Below are positions 47,260 through 58,325 of a DNA stretch of 64,000 nt, in pieces (position 1 is the first letter of the stretch; every line of letters starts with the position of its first letter). The notes below the pieces were generated by a model that saw nothing but the letters and a program-made list of their open reading frames with translations, was not told where the DNA came from and ran no database searches. Origin of the DNA: Legionella maceachernii. Lineage in GTDB: Bacteria > Pseudomonadota > Gammaproteobacteria > Legionellales > Legionellaceae. A program made the position numbers and the translations under genes. The DNA is taken from contig NZ_FUXJ01000013.1 of NCBI RefSeq assembly GCF_900167045.1, forward strand, positions 55,033-119,032, written 5' to 3'.

Positions 47260-47690
47260 AGGAGATCCTTCACTACGTTCGGGACGACATACCACTCACT
47301 GTCATCCCGAGCAACGCGAAGGACCTCCCAACTCTTGGCAATAATTCCACCAAGGAGATCCCTCACTACGTTCGGGACGACAACACAACTGTCATCCTGA
47401 GCAACGTGAAGGACTTCCCAACTCTTGGCACTAACCCCACCAAGGAGATCCCTCACTACGTTCGGGACGACAACACAACTGTCATCCTGAGCAACGCGAA
47501 GGGCCTCCCAACTCTTGGCACTAACCTCCCAAGGAGATCCCTCTCTTCACTCAGGACGACAACACCACTGTCATCCTGAGCAACGCGAAGGACCTCCCAA
47601 CTCTTGGCACTAACCCCCCAAGGAGATCCTTTCGCGTTGCTCAGGACGATAACACCCTGTCATCCTGAATAGAGTGAGGGATCTCCTGAT
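47260..47690. repeat. Tandem array of five ~90-bp repeat units
   Basis: AGGAGATCC starts a unit at 47260, 47353, 47443, 47532 and 47621 (spacing 89-93). Each unit has the arms CACTACGTTCGGGACGAC and GTCATCCTGAGCAACGCGAA, then CTCCCAACTCTTGGCACTAA. The arms are the same family as the 43.4-kb array, but the linker differs. It occupies most of the gap between the kdsD and mlaF start codons; the 120 bases before mlaF are left for its promoter. Confidence 0.9.
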
Positions 47691-47813
47691 GCTTAGTAGA
47701 ATCACATCAAGAAACCGTGCGAGTTGGGTTCAAGATTAGGGACTAAATTTTTGTAGGCGAAAATTTATATTCAGGTATAATCAATTATTAAATCGAGCGT
47801 CGGAACAAACTAA

Positions 47814-48611
47814 ATGCGGGCAAATTTGGTGCAGATCACCAACCTTAGCTTCTCAAGAAGCGGGCGCCATATTTTTGACGGTATTAATATGGTGATGAAG
47901 CGAGGAAAGATTACAGCCATTATGGGGCCAAGTGGAAGTGGTAAAACCACACTTTTGCGCTTAATTGGCGCTCAGCTAGAACCAGAAGTGGGTGAAATTT
48001 TAGTAAATGGAGTTAATATTCATCAACTATCGCGAAAAAACTTATATTTAGCCAGACGTAAAATGGGCTTACTGTTCCAAAGTTCTGCTCTGTTCACTCA
48101 TTTATCGGTTTTTGATAATGTCGCTTTTCCCTTACGAGAGCATACTCAATTAAATGAAGCGATGCTGCGCGATATTGTCTTAATGAAGCTGGAAGCTGTG
48201 GGATTAAGGGGGGCCGCTCAGTTGATGCCTTATGAGCTTTCGGGGGGGATGGCAAGACGGGTTGCTCTGGCAAGAACCATTGCTCTTGACCCTGAGCTGA
48301 TGATGTATGACGAGCCTTTTACAGGCCAAGATCCCATCTCTATGGGTGTTTTAGTTCGGCTCATTAAGCGTTTAAATCAATTATTAGAAACAACAACTAT
48401 TATCGTTTCACATGACGTTGAGGAAACCTGTTCCATTGCAGATTACATCTATTTGATTGGAGGCGGTCGTTTAATCGGGGAAGGAACGCCAGCGGAGCTA
48501 AAAGAATCTACCGACCCGCAAGTAAAACAATTTATGCATGGTGAAGCGGATGGCGCTGTGCCTTTCCATTATCCGGCGCGCCCTTATACAGAGGAGTTGC
48601 TAAATGCTTGA
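47814..48611 (+). CDS. mlaF: Phospholipid ABC transporter ATP-binding protein MlaF
   Basis: 265 residues. Walker A MGPSGSGKTTLLRLIG (~38), signature YELSGGMARRVALAR, Walker B LMMYDEPFTGQDPIS, and switch His SHDVEE. The C-terminal tail is typical of MlaF rather than of other importers. Drives retrograde phospholipid traffic keeping the outer membrane asymmetric. First of five overlapping genes mlaFEDCB. Confidence 0.95.
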   Translation: MRANLVQITNLSFSRSGRHIFDGINMVMKRGKITAIMGPSGSGKTTLLRLIGAQLEPEVGEILVNGVNIHQLSRKNLYLARRKMGLLFQSSALFTHLSVFDNVAFPLREHTQLNEAMLRDIVLMKLEAVGLRGAAQLMPYELSGGMARRVALARTIALDPELMMYDEPFTGQDPISMGVLVRLIKRLNQLLETTTIIVSHDVEETCSIADYIYLIGGGRLIGEGTPAELKESTDPQVKQFMHGEADGAVPFHYPARPYTEELLNA

Positions 48612-49386
48612 GACGCTTGCGCGCTTGGGACAACGTGGCTTGAGTTCTTTGCAAGTAATGGGGAGCTCTGGTGTTTTCCTATTAAGTATTTTTTCGCGGA
48701 ATCCGGATTTACCTCGTCTCTGGCCAGCCTTGCGTAGTCAATTGCATTTTATTGGTGTGCTGTCTTGTTTAATTATTGTCGTCTCAGCCATGTTTATTGG
48801 CATGGTTATTGGATTGCAAGGATATAACACCTTACAAAAATTCGGGGCAACCAGCCAATTAGGGCAACTTTTAGCCTTAAGTGTGGCTAGAGAATTGGGA
48901 CCAGTAATCAGTGCATTACTCTTCGCAGGGCGCGCTGGTTCTGCATTGACTGCGGAAATTGGTTTAATGAAAGCCACGGAGCAATTGGCAAGCATGGATA
49001 TGATGGGTGTAGATCCTCTCGGACGCGTCATCTATCCACGATTTCTGGCAGGTCTTATTGCTTTGCCGGTGCTGGCGTTAATTTTCTCAGCAGTTGCCGT
49101 GTATGGGGGGTATTTTGTAGGAGTGCAGTGGTTAGGGGTTGATGCAGGTAGTTTTTGGTCAAACATGCAGGCTGCTGTCAACTTTCGAGTAGATGTATTA
49201 AGTGGCATCATTAAAAGTATCGTGTTTGCATTCGTAGTAGTATGGATAGCTGTGTTTCAAGGGTTTAATTGTATTGCTACAGCTGAAGGTATCAGTCAAG
49301 CGACAACGCGAACAGTAGTTTATTCATCGCTGGCAGTCCTTGGACTCGATTTTCTTTTGACAGCAGTGATGATTGGAGGTTGGTAG
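48604..49386 (+). CDS. mlaE: Phospholipid ABC transporter permease MlaE
   Basis: 260 residues with five to six hydrophobic spans and the conserved permease segment RELGPVISALLFAGRAGSAL, then TAEIGLMKATEQLASMDMMG, the EQ-loop region contacting MlaF. FNCIATAEGISQATTRTVVYS is the family C-terminal motif. Overlaps mlaF by eight bases and abuts mlaD. Confidence 0.96.
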   Translation: MLETLARLGQRGLSSLQVMGSSGVFLLSIFSRNPDLPRLWPALRSQLHFIGVLSCLIIVVSAMFIGMVIGLQGYNTLQKFGATSQLGQLLALSVARELGPVISALLFAGRAGSALTAEIGLMKATEQLASMDMMGVDPLGRVIYPRFLAGLIALPVLALIFSAVAVYGGYFVGVQWLGVDAGSFWSNMQAAVNFRVDVLSGIIKSIVFAFVVVWIAVFQGFNCIATAEGISQATTRTVVYSSLAVLGLDFLLTAVMIGGW

Positions 49387-49866
49387 ATGAATCATAGGCA
49401 GCGAAGTATTGATATAAGCGTAGGGCTATTTATGTTGCTAGGCTTGCTTGCCTTACTCGTTATGGTGATGAAAGTGAGTGGTGTTTCTAATTTAGTTTCG
49501 CCCAAAGGCTATCATGTATCTGCCGAATTCACGGATATTGGTGGTCTTAAGGTAAGAGCCCCTGTCACTGTTGCTGGCGTCAAAATTGGAGAGGTGACAC
49601 GCATCGAATTACAACCTGGGGAATTAAATGCTAAAGTGACCATGTTATTGCGTAACGATAAACCTATTCCTTATGAAGATGCTTCAGCACGTATCCTTAC
49701 TGAAGGTTTGATTGGTTCAAACTATATCAGCATTGTGCCCGGATTTGAGGATGAAAACAGCAAGGATCATCCTTACTTGCGGGAAGGAGATATGATTCCT
49801 AAAACACAAGAAGCAATCATTCTTGAGAATTTGATTGGCCAGCTTTTATTTAATATTAAAAAATAG
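49387..49866 (+). CDS. mlaD: MCE-domain phospholipid-binding protein MlaD
   Basis: 159 residues. N-terminal anchor (SVGLFMLLGLLALLVMVMKV-like region) followed by one MCE domain (YHVSAEFTDIGGLKVRAPVT, VAGVKIGEVTRIEL, YEDASARILTEGLIGSNYIS). Forms the hexameric ring on MlaFEB. Length is normal for a single-domain MlaD. It starts directly after the mlaE stop. Confidence 0.95.
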   Translation: MNHRQRSIDISVGLFMLLGLLALLVMVMKVSGVSNLVSPKGYHVSAEFTDIGGLKVRAPVTVAGVKIGEVTRIELQPGELNAKVTMLLRNDKPIPYEDASARILTEGLIGSNYISIVPGFEDENSKDHPYLREGDMIPKTQEAIILENLIGQLLFNIKK

Positions 49867-49873
49867 GTGAACT

Positions 49874-50479
49874 ATGAAGGGAATAAAAACAATTGTGTTA
49901 TTCGTTGCATTATCCTTGACTTCGTGGGTATGGGCAGCCTCATCTCCAATTCCGATGCTCGAAAATACTGCCAATCAAATTATCTCTACGTTGAAGCAGA
50001 ATAAATCCAATTTAAAAAATAATCAGCATGTTATTTACCAAGCGGTCGAACGGCATCTATTGCCTAATGTGGATGTAAGTGGTATGTCACGCTCGGTACT
50101 AGGTCGTAAAGCGTGGATGCAAGCTTCTGCAGCTGACAAACAACAATTTTCAAAAGCGTTTACTCAATTAGTCATTCGGACTTACGCAACCCCCTTAGCT
50201 GAATACACTGACGAAACAATTCAATTCCTGCCCATTAGAGGCTCTCTGGAAAGTCGATTTATTCGTGTAAACAGTATTATTGTTCGCTCCAATGGTAAGA
50301 ATATTCCTCTGAGCTACAGCCTCATTTTCAACAATGGCAAATGGAAGATTTATGATTTGAGTGTTGAAGGGGTTAGCCTTCTACAAAGCTTCCGATCGCA
50401 GTTTGCTGAAGCCTTACAAAATTCAAGCATGCAAGACTTAATCCGCCAAATGCAACAACAAAGCAAAAAGGCGGCGTAA
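49874..50479 (+). CDS. mlaC: Periplasmic phospholipid carrier MlaC
   Basis: 201 residues. Signal peptide KGIKTIVLFVALSLTSWVWA, then the MlaC/Ttg2 fold: HLLPNVDVSGMSRSVLGRKA, AADKQQFSKAFTQLVIRTYA and KWKIYDLSVEGVSLLQSFRS. Shuttles phospholipid between the outer-membrane MlaA complex and MlaFEDB. mlaA is not in the window. Confidence 0.95.
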   Translation: MKGIKTIVLFVALSLTSWVWAASSPIPMLENTANQIISTLKQNKSNLKNNQHVIYQAVERHLLPNVDVSGMSRSVLGRKAWMQASAADKQQFSKAFTQLVIRTYATPLAEYTDETIQFLPIRGSLESRFIRVNSIIVRSNGKNIPLSYSLIFNNGKWKIYDLSVEGVSLLQSFRSQFAEALQNSSMQDLIRQMQQQSKKAA

Positions 50480-50480
50480 C

Positions 50481-50771
50481 GTGCAAGCACAATCCTTCAA
50501 ACCCTCTCCTGAAATGACTTTTGCGACAGTCCAATCGGACTGTCAGCGTTTGCTTAAGTTTTGTCATGAAAATAAAGAAGCTGTGTTGCATCTCGATTTA
50601 AGTGAGGTTCTTCATTGCGATAGTGCTGGTCTTGCTTTGTTAATTGAAGCAAGACGACTCTGCAAAGAGCAAAATAAGGTTTGCAAAATTGACGGAATGC
50701 CTAAAGCGATTCAAGCTTTAGCAGAATTTTGTGGTGTGGATGGAATGTTAGAAGTTCCATTATGCAAATAA
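50481..50771 (+). CDS. mlaB: STAS-domain protein MlaB
   Basis: 96 residues. The STAS core is visible as VLHLDLSEVLHCDSAGLALL (~34-53), including the conserved D-S-A-G turn. Binds and stabilises MlaF in the MlaFEDB complex. One base after the mlaC stop. Confidence 0.88.
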   Translation: MQAQSFKPSPEMTFATVQSDCQRLLKFCHENKEAVLHLDLSEVLHCDSAGLALLIEARRLCKEQNKVCKIDGMPKAIQALAEFCGVDGMLEVPLCK

Positions 50772-50785
50772 GCTAGGGCAGTAAT

Positions 50786-53047
<2,262 letters not shown>

Positions 53048-53330
53048 TGACGGCACTTCATTTTCATTGTTAAATATTGTTCTAATTCTCTATGTTATGG
53101 GGTTAATGATTAAATGCACTCAACTGGATAATGTTTTACCCATACAGAATTTCCAAATATAAAAATTAATTGGCTGTTTCTAATGACTATCCTGCAATCT
53201 CCGTATTTTTAAAAATGCCCAAAGTTCGACGTCTCAACGAGGAGTCTTATAGAAATTCTAAAAGTTAATTAACCTATTGAAAAACTGATGATATAGTTAG
53301 AAATTCAGAAGTTGCTGCCTAGGCTTGAGT
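53048..53330. other. AT-rich intergenic region, no gene seen
   Basis: 283 bases between the Nif3-like gene and the UbiA-family gene on the same strand. It contains no convincing coding frame, terminator hairpin or repeat. It marks the boundary between the conserved murA block and the glycosylation genes. Confidence 0.4.
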
Positions 53331-54179
53331 ATGACCTCAATAAAACAATTTTTTTTATTACTTAGATTATCTCATTGGTCTAAGGCTGCTTTTGTACTCC
53401 TCGGGGTTTTGTATTCTCGCTCTCTCGCGTTTTTACCCGATGCCCTATTGGCTGCTTTTTCATTTTGCCTAATTGCCAGTGCCGTTTACATTTATAACGA
53501 TATTCAGGATAGAGAGGAAGATAGGTTACACCCGCATAAACGTAAAAGACCGCTTGCTTCGGAAGAGGTTTCACTGGATTTCGCGCTCATCATGTTAGCT
53601 GTTTTGCTGCTGGGCGGTGTGATCCTGGCTTTGTTTATTTCAACCAATCTTGCGGCTCTTTTAGGGCTTTATTTGCTTATTAACCTAGCTTATAACCATT
53701 TTCTCAAAAATTTGCCTGTGGTTGATGTGTTATGCATCGCGAGTGGTTTTATGCTTCGTGTTTTAGCGGGGACCATTGGTATAGGATTACCGATTTCTTG
53801 GTGGTTAACCCTTACAGCGACCTTAATAAGCCTCTTCATTGCCCTTTGTAAACGTCGATTGGAAAAGCAATTAGGCCTAAAATATATAACAAGACCCGTG
53901 CTTAAAAAGTATTCTTTTCGTGGGTTGGATGCCATGATTATTACGGCCGCAGTCAGTTGTTTCATTGTTTATCTTCTTTACACCATTTACGCTCATGAAG
54001 AGTCTTATTACTTTCTTCTAACCTTGCCCTTTGCTGCGATAGGCCTGTGGCGTTTTGTTTGGTTAACCATGAGGGGGAGCGATAATGACGATCCAGTGTC
54101 CTTATTTGTTAGCGATAATTTGTCCCGTTTTAATTTTTTATGCTTTTTAATTTTAACTTTTATCGCCTTGTTTAAATGA
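53331..54179 (+). CDS. UbiA-family prenyltransferase, decaprenyl-phosphate phosphoribosyltransferase-like
   Basis: About 282 residues (ATG 53331; the frame also opens at TTG 53325). Eight or nine spans. The first Asp motif is NDIQDREEDRLHPHKRKRP, and the second region reads LKNLPVVDVLCIASGFMLRV, then a serine-tryptophan loop and LFIALCKRRLEKQ. This combination (HPxKRxRP, VDV..ASGFxLR.xAG, KRRxE) is that of DPPR synthase, which moves phosphoribose from PRPP to polyprenyl phosphate, rather than of quinone or heme prenyltransferases. The next gene overlaps by four bases and encodes a GT-C glycosyltransferase. Confidence 0.8.
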   Translation: MTSIKQFFLLLRLSHWSKAAFVLLGVLYSRSLAFLPDALLAAFSFCLIASAVYIYNDIQDREEDRLHPHKRKRPLASEEVSLDFALIMLAVLLLGGVILALFISTNLAALLGLYLLINLAYNHFLKNLPVVDVLCIASGFMLRVLAGTIGIGLPISWWLTLTATLISLFIALCKRRLEKQLGLKYITRPVLKKYSFRGLDAMIITAAVSCFIVYLLYTIYAHEESYYFLLTLPFAAIGLWRFVWLTMRGSDNDDPVSLFVSDNLSRFNFLCFLILTFIALFK

Positions 54180-55690
54180 ATAAGACAAAAGGATTACTGG
54201 TTGGACTGCTTTTTTTAATCTTCTGTTATCTGCTGATTCTGCAAGTGATTGCAATATGGCCTTTTACTATTGACGACATGTATATTAGCCTGCGTTATGC
54301 AAAAAATTGGGTAGCAGGCAATGGATTGCTATGGAATGTCGGTGAAGAGCCTGTAGAAGGCTATTCAAATTTTAGTTTTGTTGTCTTAGCGGCTCTTGCC
54401 ATTCGCTTATGGCTTGATCCAATTATTGTTCTTAAAGCGATGGGGGTAGTGGGCCTTTTTCTGAGTACCATTGCCCTTTATTGTCTTTCGCGCCTGTGGT
54501 TTACCTCTTGGTTTGCGCTGATTCCCTCTTTGTGGCTGCTTCTTTATCGAGGAGAAATCATTTGGGCCGTAAGTGGCTTAGAGACCACGGTTTATCAATC
54601 GCTCATTTGTTTTTCATTGTTATTTTTATTAAAAGGGATGGGGTATCGCTTTTATCCTCAACCAAGAAGTAATCCCCGTGTGCTCTTTTTTGTGATAGCT
54701 GGATTTTTACTTGCTCTTGCAGGATTAACACGCCCTGAAGCGCCAGCGCTGATGCTACTTTTTTTGGGTTTAGCGTTCTACGATAGGCCGCAAGACAAGC
54801 AAACAGAATATTACAAAGCACTATTAGGAGGGTGTGTAACCTGTATGGTCATTTTCGTCCCTTATTTTATGTGGCGATGGATTTATTACGGTCAACTATT
54901 TCCTAATCCTGTTTACTGCAAAAGTTTCATGAATTTCTTTGCTGTCATGGATAGACAATACCTGTACTTAGCCTTGCCTTTTCTTATTCTGTCTTTACCT
55001 GTCTTGTTTAAAGGGAAAGACAAGCGTCATTATTTTTTTTGGTTACCGAGTTTGCTTTATTTGATTTTATTAATAGACGCTGATCCCGTTGCTGCTTTTG
55101 AAAATCGCTTGTTTCTTCCTGCTTTTGCTTTGCTTTTGCCGGTTGCATTTTTAGGGATAAGCCATATTTCGGGTTATTTTTTTCCTAAGAAAGACAGTGT
55201 TTATCAAATAAGCCTTTTAATGAGTGCAGTCTGGATTGCTTTTCTTTTTATTCCTTTTTTAAATTTAGCCAATTATCGACATTTTACTTTCAATCCCCAA
55301 GCGGGAATACAGCTTCGCGAGCAAGTTCTGAATTGGTTAAAGTATAATGTTGCACCTCATAGCCAGGTGGTATTAGGTGATAGCGGGCAAATCCCTTATT
55401 TTAGTTCCCTGCGTTTTATTGATTCTTATTGCTTAAATAACAAATCCATGACGAGGCCACCAATGAATAATACCTATGAGCGATTATGCAATGAGGTTTT
55501 TGTGACAAAACCACAAGTACTTATACTCACCTCACTGGTAGAGAAAAATGGAAAAGCCATTTATACTCCAGCAGATTTGTGTTTACATAACCAATTAAAA
55601 CAAACCCATATTTACCAGTTTCGTGCGGTTTTTAGGGCAAATTCACAACCGCACCTTTATCGTTATGAAATTTATACCCTATTAAATTAA
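54176..55690 (+). CDS. GT-C fold membrane glycosyltransferase (pentosyltransferase-like)
   Basis: 504 residues with about ten to twelve spans and a C-terminal soluble tail. The first periplasmic loop has the catalytic-type Asp pair in FTIDDMYISLRYAKNWVAGN, followed by LLWNVGEEPVEGYSNF. This DDxYIxxRYA...G.GLxWN.GE.VEGYxN pattern is shared with actinobacterial arabinofuranosyltransferases of the AftB type and other polyprenyl-phosphate-sugar-dependent enzymes. Overlap with the DPPR-synthase-like gene suggests that the donor is made from that gene's product. The acceptor is unknown. Confidence 0.75.
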   Translation: MNKTKGLLVGLLFLIFCYLLILQVIAIWPFTIDDMYISLRYAKNWVAGNGLLWNVGEEPVEGYSNFSFVVLAALAIRLWLDPIIVLKAMGVVGLFLSTIALYCLSRLWFTSWFALIPSLWLLLYRGEIIWAVSGLETTVYQSLICFSLLFLLKGMGYRFYPQPRSNPRVLFFVIAGFLLALAGLTRPEAPALMLLFLGLAFYDRPQDKQTEYYKALLGGCVTCMVIFVPYFMWRWIYYGQLFPNPVYCKSFMNFFAVMDRQYLYLALPFLILSLPVLFKGKDKRHYFFWLPSLLYLILLIDADPVAAFENRLFLPAFALLLPVAFLGISHISGYFFPKKDSVYQISLLMSAVWIAFLFIPFLNLANYRHFTFNPQAGIQLREQVLNWLKYNVAPHSQVVLGDSGQIPYFSSLRFIDSYCLNNKSMTRPPMNNTYERLCNEVFVTKPQVLILTSLVEKNGKAIYTPADLCLHNQLKQTHIYQFRAVFRANSQPHLYRYEIYTLLN

Positions 55691-55701
55691 AGCTGTAGTA
55701 G

Positions 55702-55870
55702 TATATACCCGTGATGCATTCAAAATGCTATGTTTTGGGCAACTTGATTTTTTTGGCTGGGATTATTTTAAAAACGAGTAATAGCAAGCCCTATTGCGAG
55801 GTTTTAAAATAATCCCAGGCGGAAAAAGCAATAGACCAAAAATAGCGTTTTGAAGGATCACGGGTATATA
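55702..55870. repeat. 169-bp near-palindromic element (MITE-like)
   Basis: The left arm TATATACCCGTGAT and the right arm ATCACGGGTATATA are inverted. So are TTCAAAATGCTAT/ATAGCGTTTTGAA and the perfect GGGATTATTTTAAAA/TTTTAAAATAATCCC near the centre. The loop is ~29 bases. No coding capacity. It sits between two plus-strand genes and could fold as a long RNA hairpin. Confidence 0.8.
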
Positions 55871-55983
55871 TACCCAAGATACTCTGGTTGGTTAAATGGC
55901 CCTACTTGCAAAGAGACTGATGGATCTTATGTTCATTCAACAGGCCTAATGAGATGCCTGGATAAGAGGTTCGAATATAAATT

Positions 55984-57846
55984 ATGCAGAATGCTCCTTT
56001 TTCTTTTAATTTCAACAAAAAATTTGCAGTTATTGCGTTCGATATTGTAGCAATTCCTCTTGCCTGGTATTGCGCTTATTGGTTACGTTTTAATATGCAA
56101 CCATTCCCAAGCGGTATCGCAACAGCCTATTCTTTATCCGCGTTAGGAATCTTAGCGACATTACAGATTGTCTGTTATTGCTACTTCAAAGTTCATCGAG
56201 GCCTCTGGCGTTTCTCCTCCTTAAACGATGTGGCAAGAATAATTAAAGCGACACTTTGCGCTACAGTGCTAACCATTCCAGCACTCTATTTAACCACTAT
56301 CCTTCATCACATTCCACGCTCAGTCCCTCCTTTATATGCAATGATATTAATTGTTTTGCTGTGTAGTGCTCGATTGTTACGGCGTTCTCTCTGGGAATAC
56401 CAGGACAAGAGAGGGGAGTCAAGCGTTATAAAAAGAGTTCTCATCATTGGTGCTGGTCGAGCGGGTGAAAGTTTAGCCCGTGATTTGAAGCGCACCCAAT
56501 CTTATCTCCCTGTAGGGTTAGTGGATGATAATATTAATAAAAGAGGGTTAGAAGTTCACGGCGTGAGAGTCTTAGGACAAATCAGGGATTTAAGAGAACT
56601 TGTGGTCCAATACCGTGTCGATTTGATTTTTATTGCTATTCCCTCAGCACGTTCCGCATTGATGCGCCGAATTGTTGATCATTGTGAAGCTTGCAATGTT
56701 CCCTTTAGAACTTTACCCAGCATATCCGCATTAGCTGCAGGTCGCGTTGAAGTCAATGCGCTGCGCGATGTAAATATCGAGGATTTATTAGGGCGCGATC
56801 AAGTCCAACTGCAATGGGATAAAATTGCCGCAAATATCAAAGATAAGCGAGTGGTTGTTACGGGTGGCGGGGGCTCCATAGGTTCAGAGCTTTGCCGCCA
56901 AATTATGACATTGCAACCAAGCAAATTGTTAGTGATTGATAACTCAGAGTTCAATTTATATAAAATAGAGGGTGAGTTACGCAGCAAGTTTCCCAAAATA
57001 ACGCTTGAACTTCAATTGATTTCGGTCACTGACAAAGTGGCTGTCGACTTTGTCTTCCATGAATTTAAGCCACAAATTGTCTTTCATGCAGCTGCCTATA
57101 AACATGTGCCCATGCTTGAGGAACAAATCCGAGTGGCTGTACAAAATAATGTGCTAGGAACTCAGGTTATTGCTGAAGCCAGTGTGGCCGAAGGCGTGGA
57201 AAAATTCGTCCTTATTTCGACTGATAAAGCAGTTAACCCAACGAATGTGATGGGGACCACCAAGCGGGTGGCGGAAATTTATTGCCAAAACTTAAATAGT
57301 CTAACAGAAACCCAGTTTATTACCGTCCGTTTTGGTAATGTGCTCGGTTCAGCCGGTTCAGTAGTGCCGTTGTTTAAAAAACAGCTGCAAGCAGGAGGGC
57401 CTTTGACTGTAACTCATCCAGATATCCAGCGCTATTTTATGACAATACCCGAAGCTTCGCAGCTCATCTTGCAAGCAATGGTCAATGGACAAGGTGGGGA
57501 AATTTTCGTCTTGGATATGGGGGAACCAATTAAAATTCGGTACCTTGCTGAACAAATGATTCGATTAGCTGGTAAAGAACCCGGTAAGGATATCGCCATA
57601 GAATATATCGGATTAAGGCCTGGTGAAAAACTGTATGAAGAACTTTTCCATATCTCTGAAGAACTATCGCCCACCGAGCATGAAAAATTATTTAAAGCCA
57701 AATTTCGCCAGCTGGAATGGAGTGAACTTATCCAGGCGATGCATTTGCTAACCATTGCCTGTGAAGCACATAACGACAAAGAGCTGTATGTGTTATTAAA
57801 AAATTTGGTACCGGAATTTAATACCCAACCCGAAGAAATTGCTTAG
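55984..57846 (+). CDS. Nucleoside-diphosphate-sugar 4,6-dehydratase/epimerase (WbpM/PglF/CapD family)
   Basis: 620 residues. Four N-terminal spans (~10-130), a first Rossmann region with VLIIGAGRAGESLARDL, then the catalytic SDR domain starting VVVTGGGGSIGSELCRQI (~290). STDKAVNPTNVMGTTKRVAE carries the S-x-D-K and M..TK active-site variant of the UDP-GlcNAc 4,6-dehydratases. FGNVLGSAGSVVPLF and PGEKLYEELF are family marks. Probably makes a 4-keto-6-deoxy sugar for a surface glycan such as O-antigen or a protein-linked sugar. Confidence 0.92.
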   Translation: MQNAPFSFNFNKKFAVIAFDIVAIPLAWYCAYWLRFNMQPFPSGIATAYSLSALGILATLQIVCYCYFKVHRGLWRFSSLNDVARIIKATLCATVLTIPALYLTTILHHIPRSVPPLYAMILIVLLCSARLLRRSLWEYQDKRGESSVIKRVLIIGAGRAGESLARDLKRTQSYLPVGLVDDNINKRGLEVHGVRVLGQIRDLRELVVQYRVDLIFIAIPSARSALMRRIVDHCEACNVPFRTLPSISALAAGRVEVNALRDVNIEDLLGRDQVQLQWDKIAANIKDKRVVVTGGGGSIGSELCRQIMTLQPSKLLVIDNSEFNLYKIEGELRSKFPKITLELQLISVTDKVAVDFVFHEFKPQIVFHAAAYKHVPMLEEQIRVAVQNNVLGTQVIAEASVAEGVEKFVLISTDKAVNPTNVMGTTKRVAEIYCQNLNSLTETQFITVRFGNVLGSAGSVVPLFKKQLQAGGPLTVTHPDIQRYFMTIPEASQLILQAMVNGQGGEIFVLDMGEPIKIRYLAEQMIRLAGKEPGKDIAIEYIGLRPGEKLYEELFHISEELSPTEHEKLFKAKFRQLEWSELIQAMHLLTIACEAHNDKELYVLLKNLVPEFNTQPEEIA

Positions 57847-57900
57847 AAATTGCTATAGGTAGTAACCTATTCTGTAGCAGAGAAGAAGGATTGGCTACGT

Positions 57901-58236
57901 ATGACGATTAGTTATGATGATTTTGCTCAAGTCGATTTACGCTCTGGTACGGTAGTGAAAGTCGAATTTTTTCCCAAAGCGAAAAAGCCTGCCTACAAAG
58001 TCTGGGTTGACTTTGGTCCAGAAATCGGTGTCTTGCAGACCTCTGCTCAAGTTACCGTCCATTATACTCCCGAATCCTTAGTAGGTCGTACTGTCGTTGG
58101 CTGTGTCAATCTGGGAGAAAAAAATATCGCCGGATTCAAATCACAGTTTCTTCTTGTTGGGTTTGCTGATGAGACAGGGGCAATTTGCTTAGTGACAACG
58201 GAGTTTAAAGTGCCGAATGGTCAAAAATTACACTAA
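57901..58236 (+). CDS. csaA: CsaA-like tRNA-binding domain protein
   Basis: 111 residues comprising one EMAP/OB tRNA-binding domain: FAQVDLRSGTVVKVEFFPKA, KPAYKVWVDFGPEIGVLQTS, and a C-terminal strand set with CVNLGEKNIAGFKSQFLLVG. It matches CsaA, a dimeric export-linked chaperone in Bacillus that may in fact bind tRNA. The start lacks a strong ribosome site. Apparently monocistronic. Confidence 0.88.
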   Translation: MTISYDDFAQVDLRSGTVVKVEFFPKAKKPAYKVWVDFGPEIGVLQTSAQVTVHYTPESLVGRTVVGCVNLGEKNIAGFKSQFLLVGFADETGAICLVTTEFKVPNGQKLH

Positions 58237-58325
58237 TAAGTAGAGGCATTTTAGAAACGACGTTGCAGACTCCTCGAGAATCAGTGCTATCCTCTCAGTC
58301 ATAAATGAAAAAAGGATTTTAAACT

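Noticed and set aside
47190..47456. Minus-strand frame of 88 residues with repeated sequence
   Set aside because: Lies within the 90-bp tandem array and is repeat-derived.
49387..49866. Truncated MlaD
   Set aside because: 159 residues with one anchor and one complete MCE domain is a normal length for MlaD.
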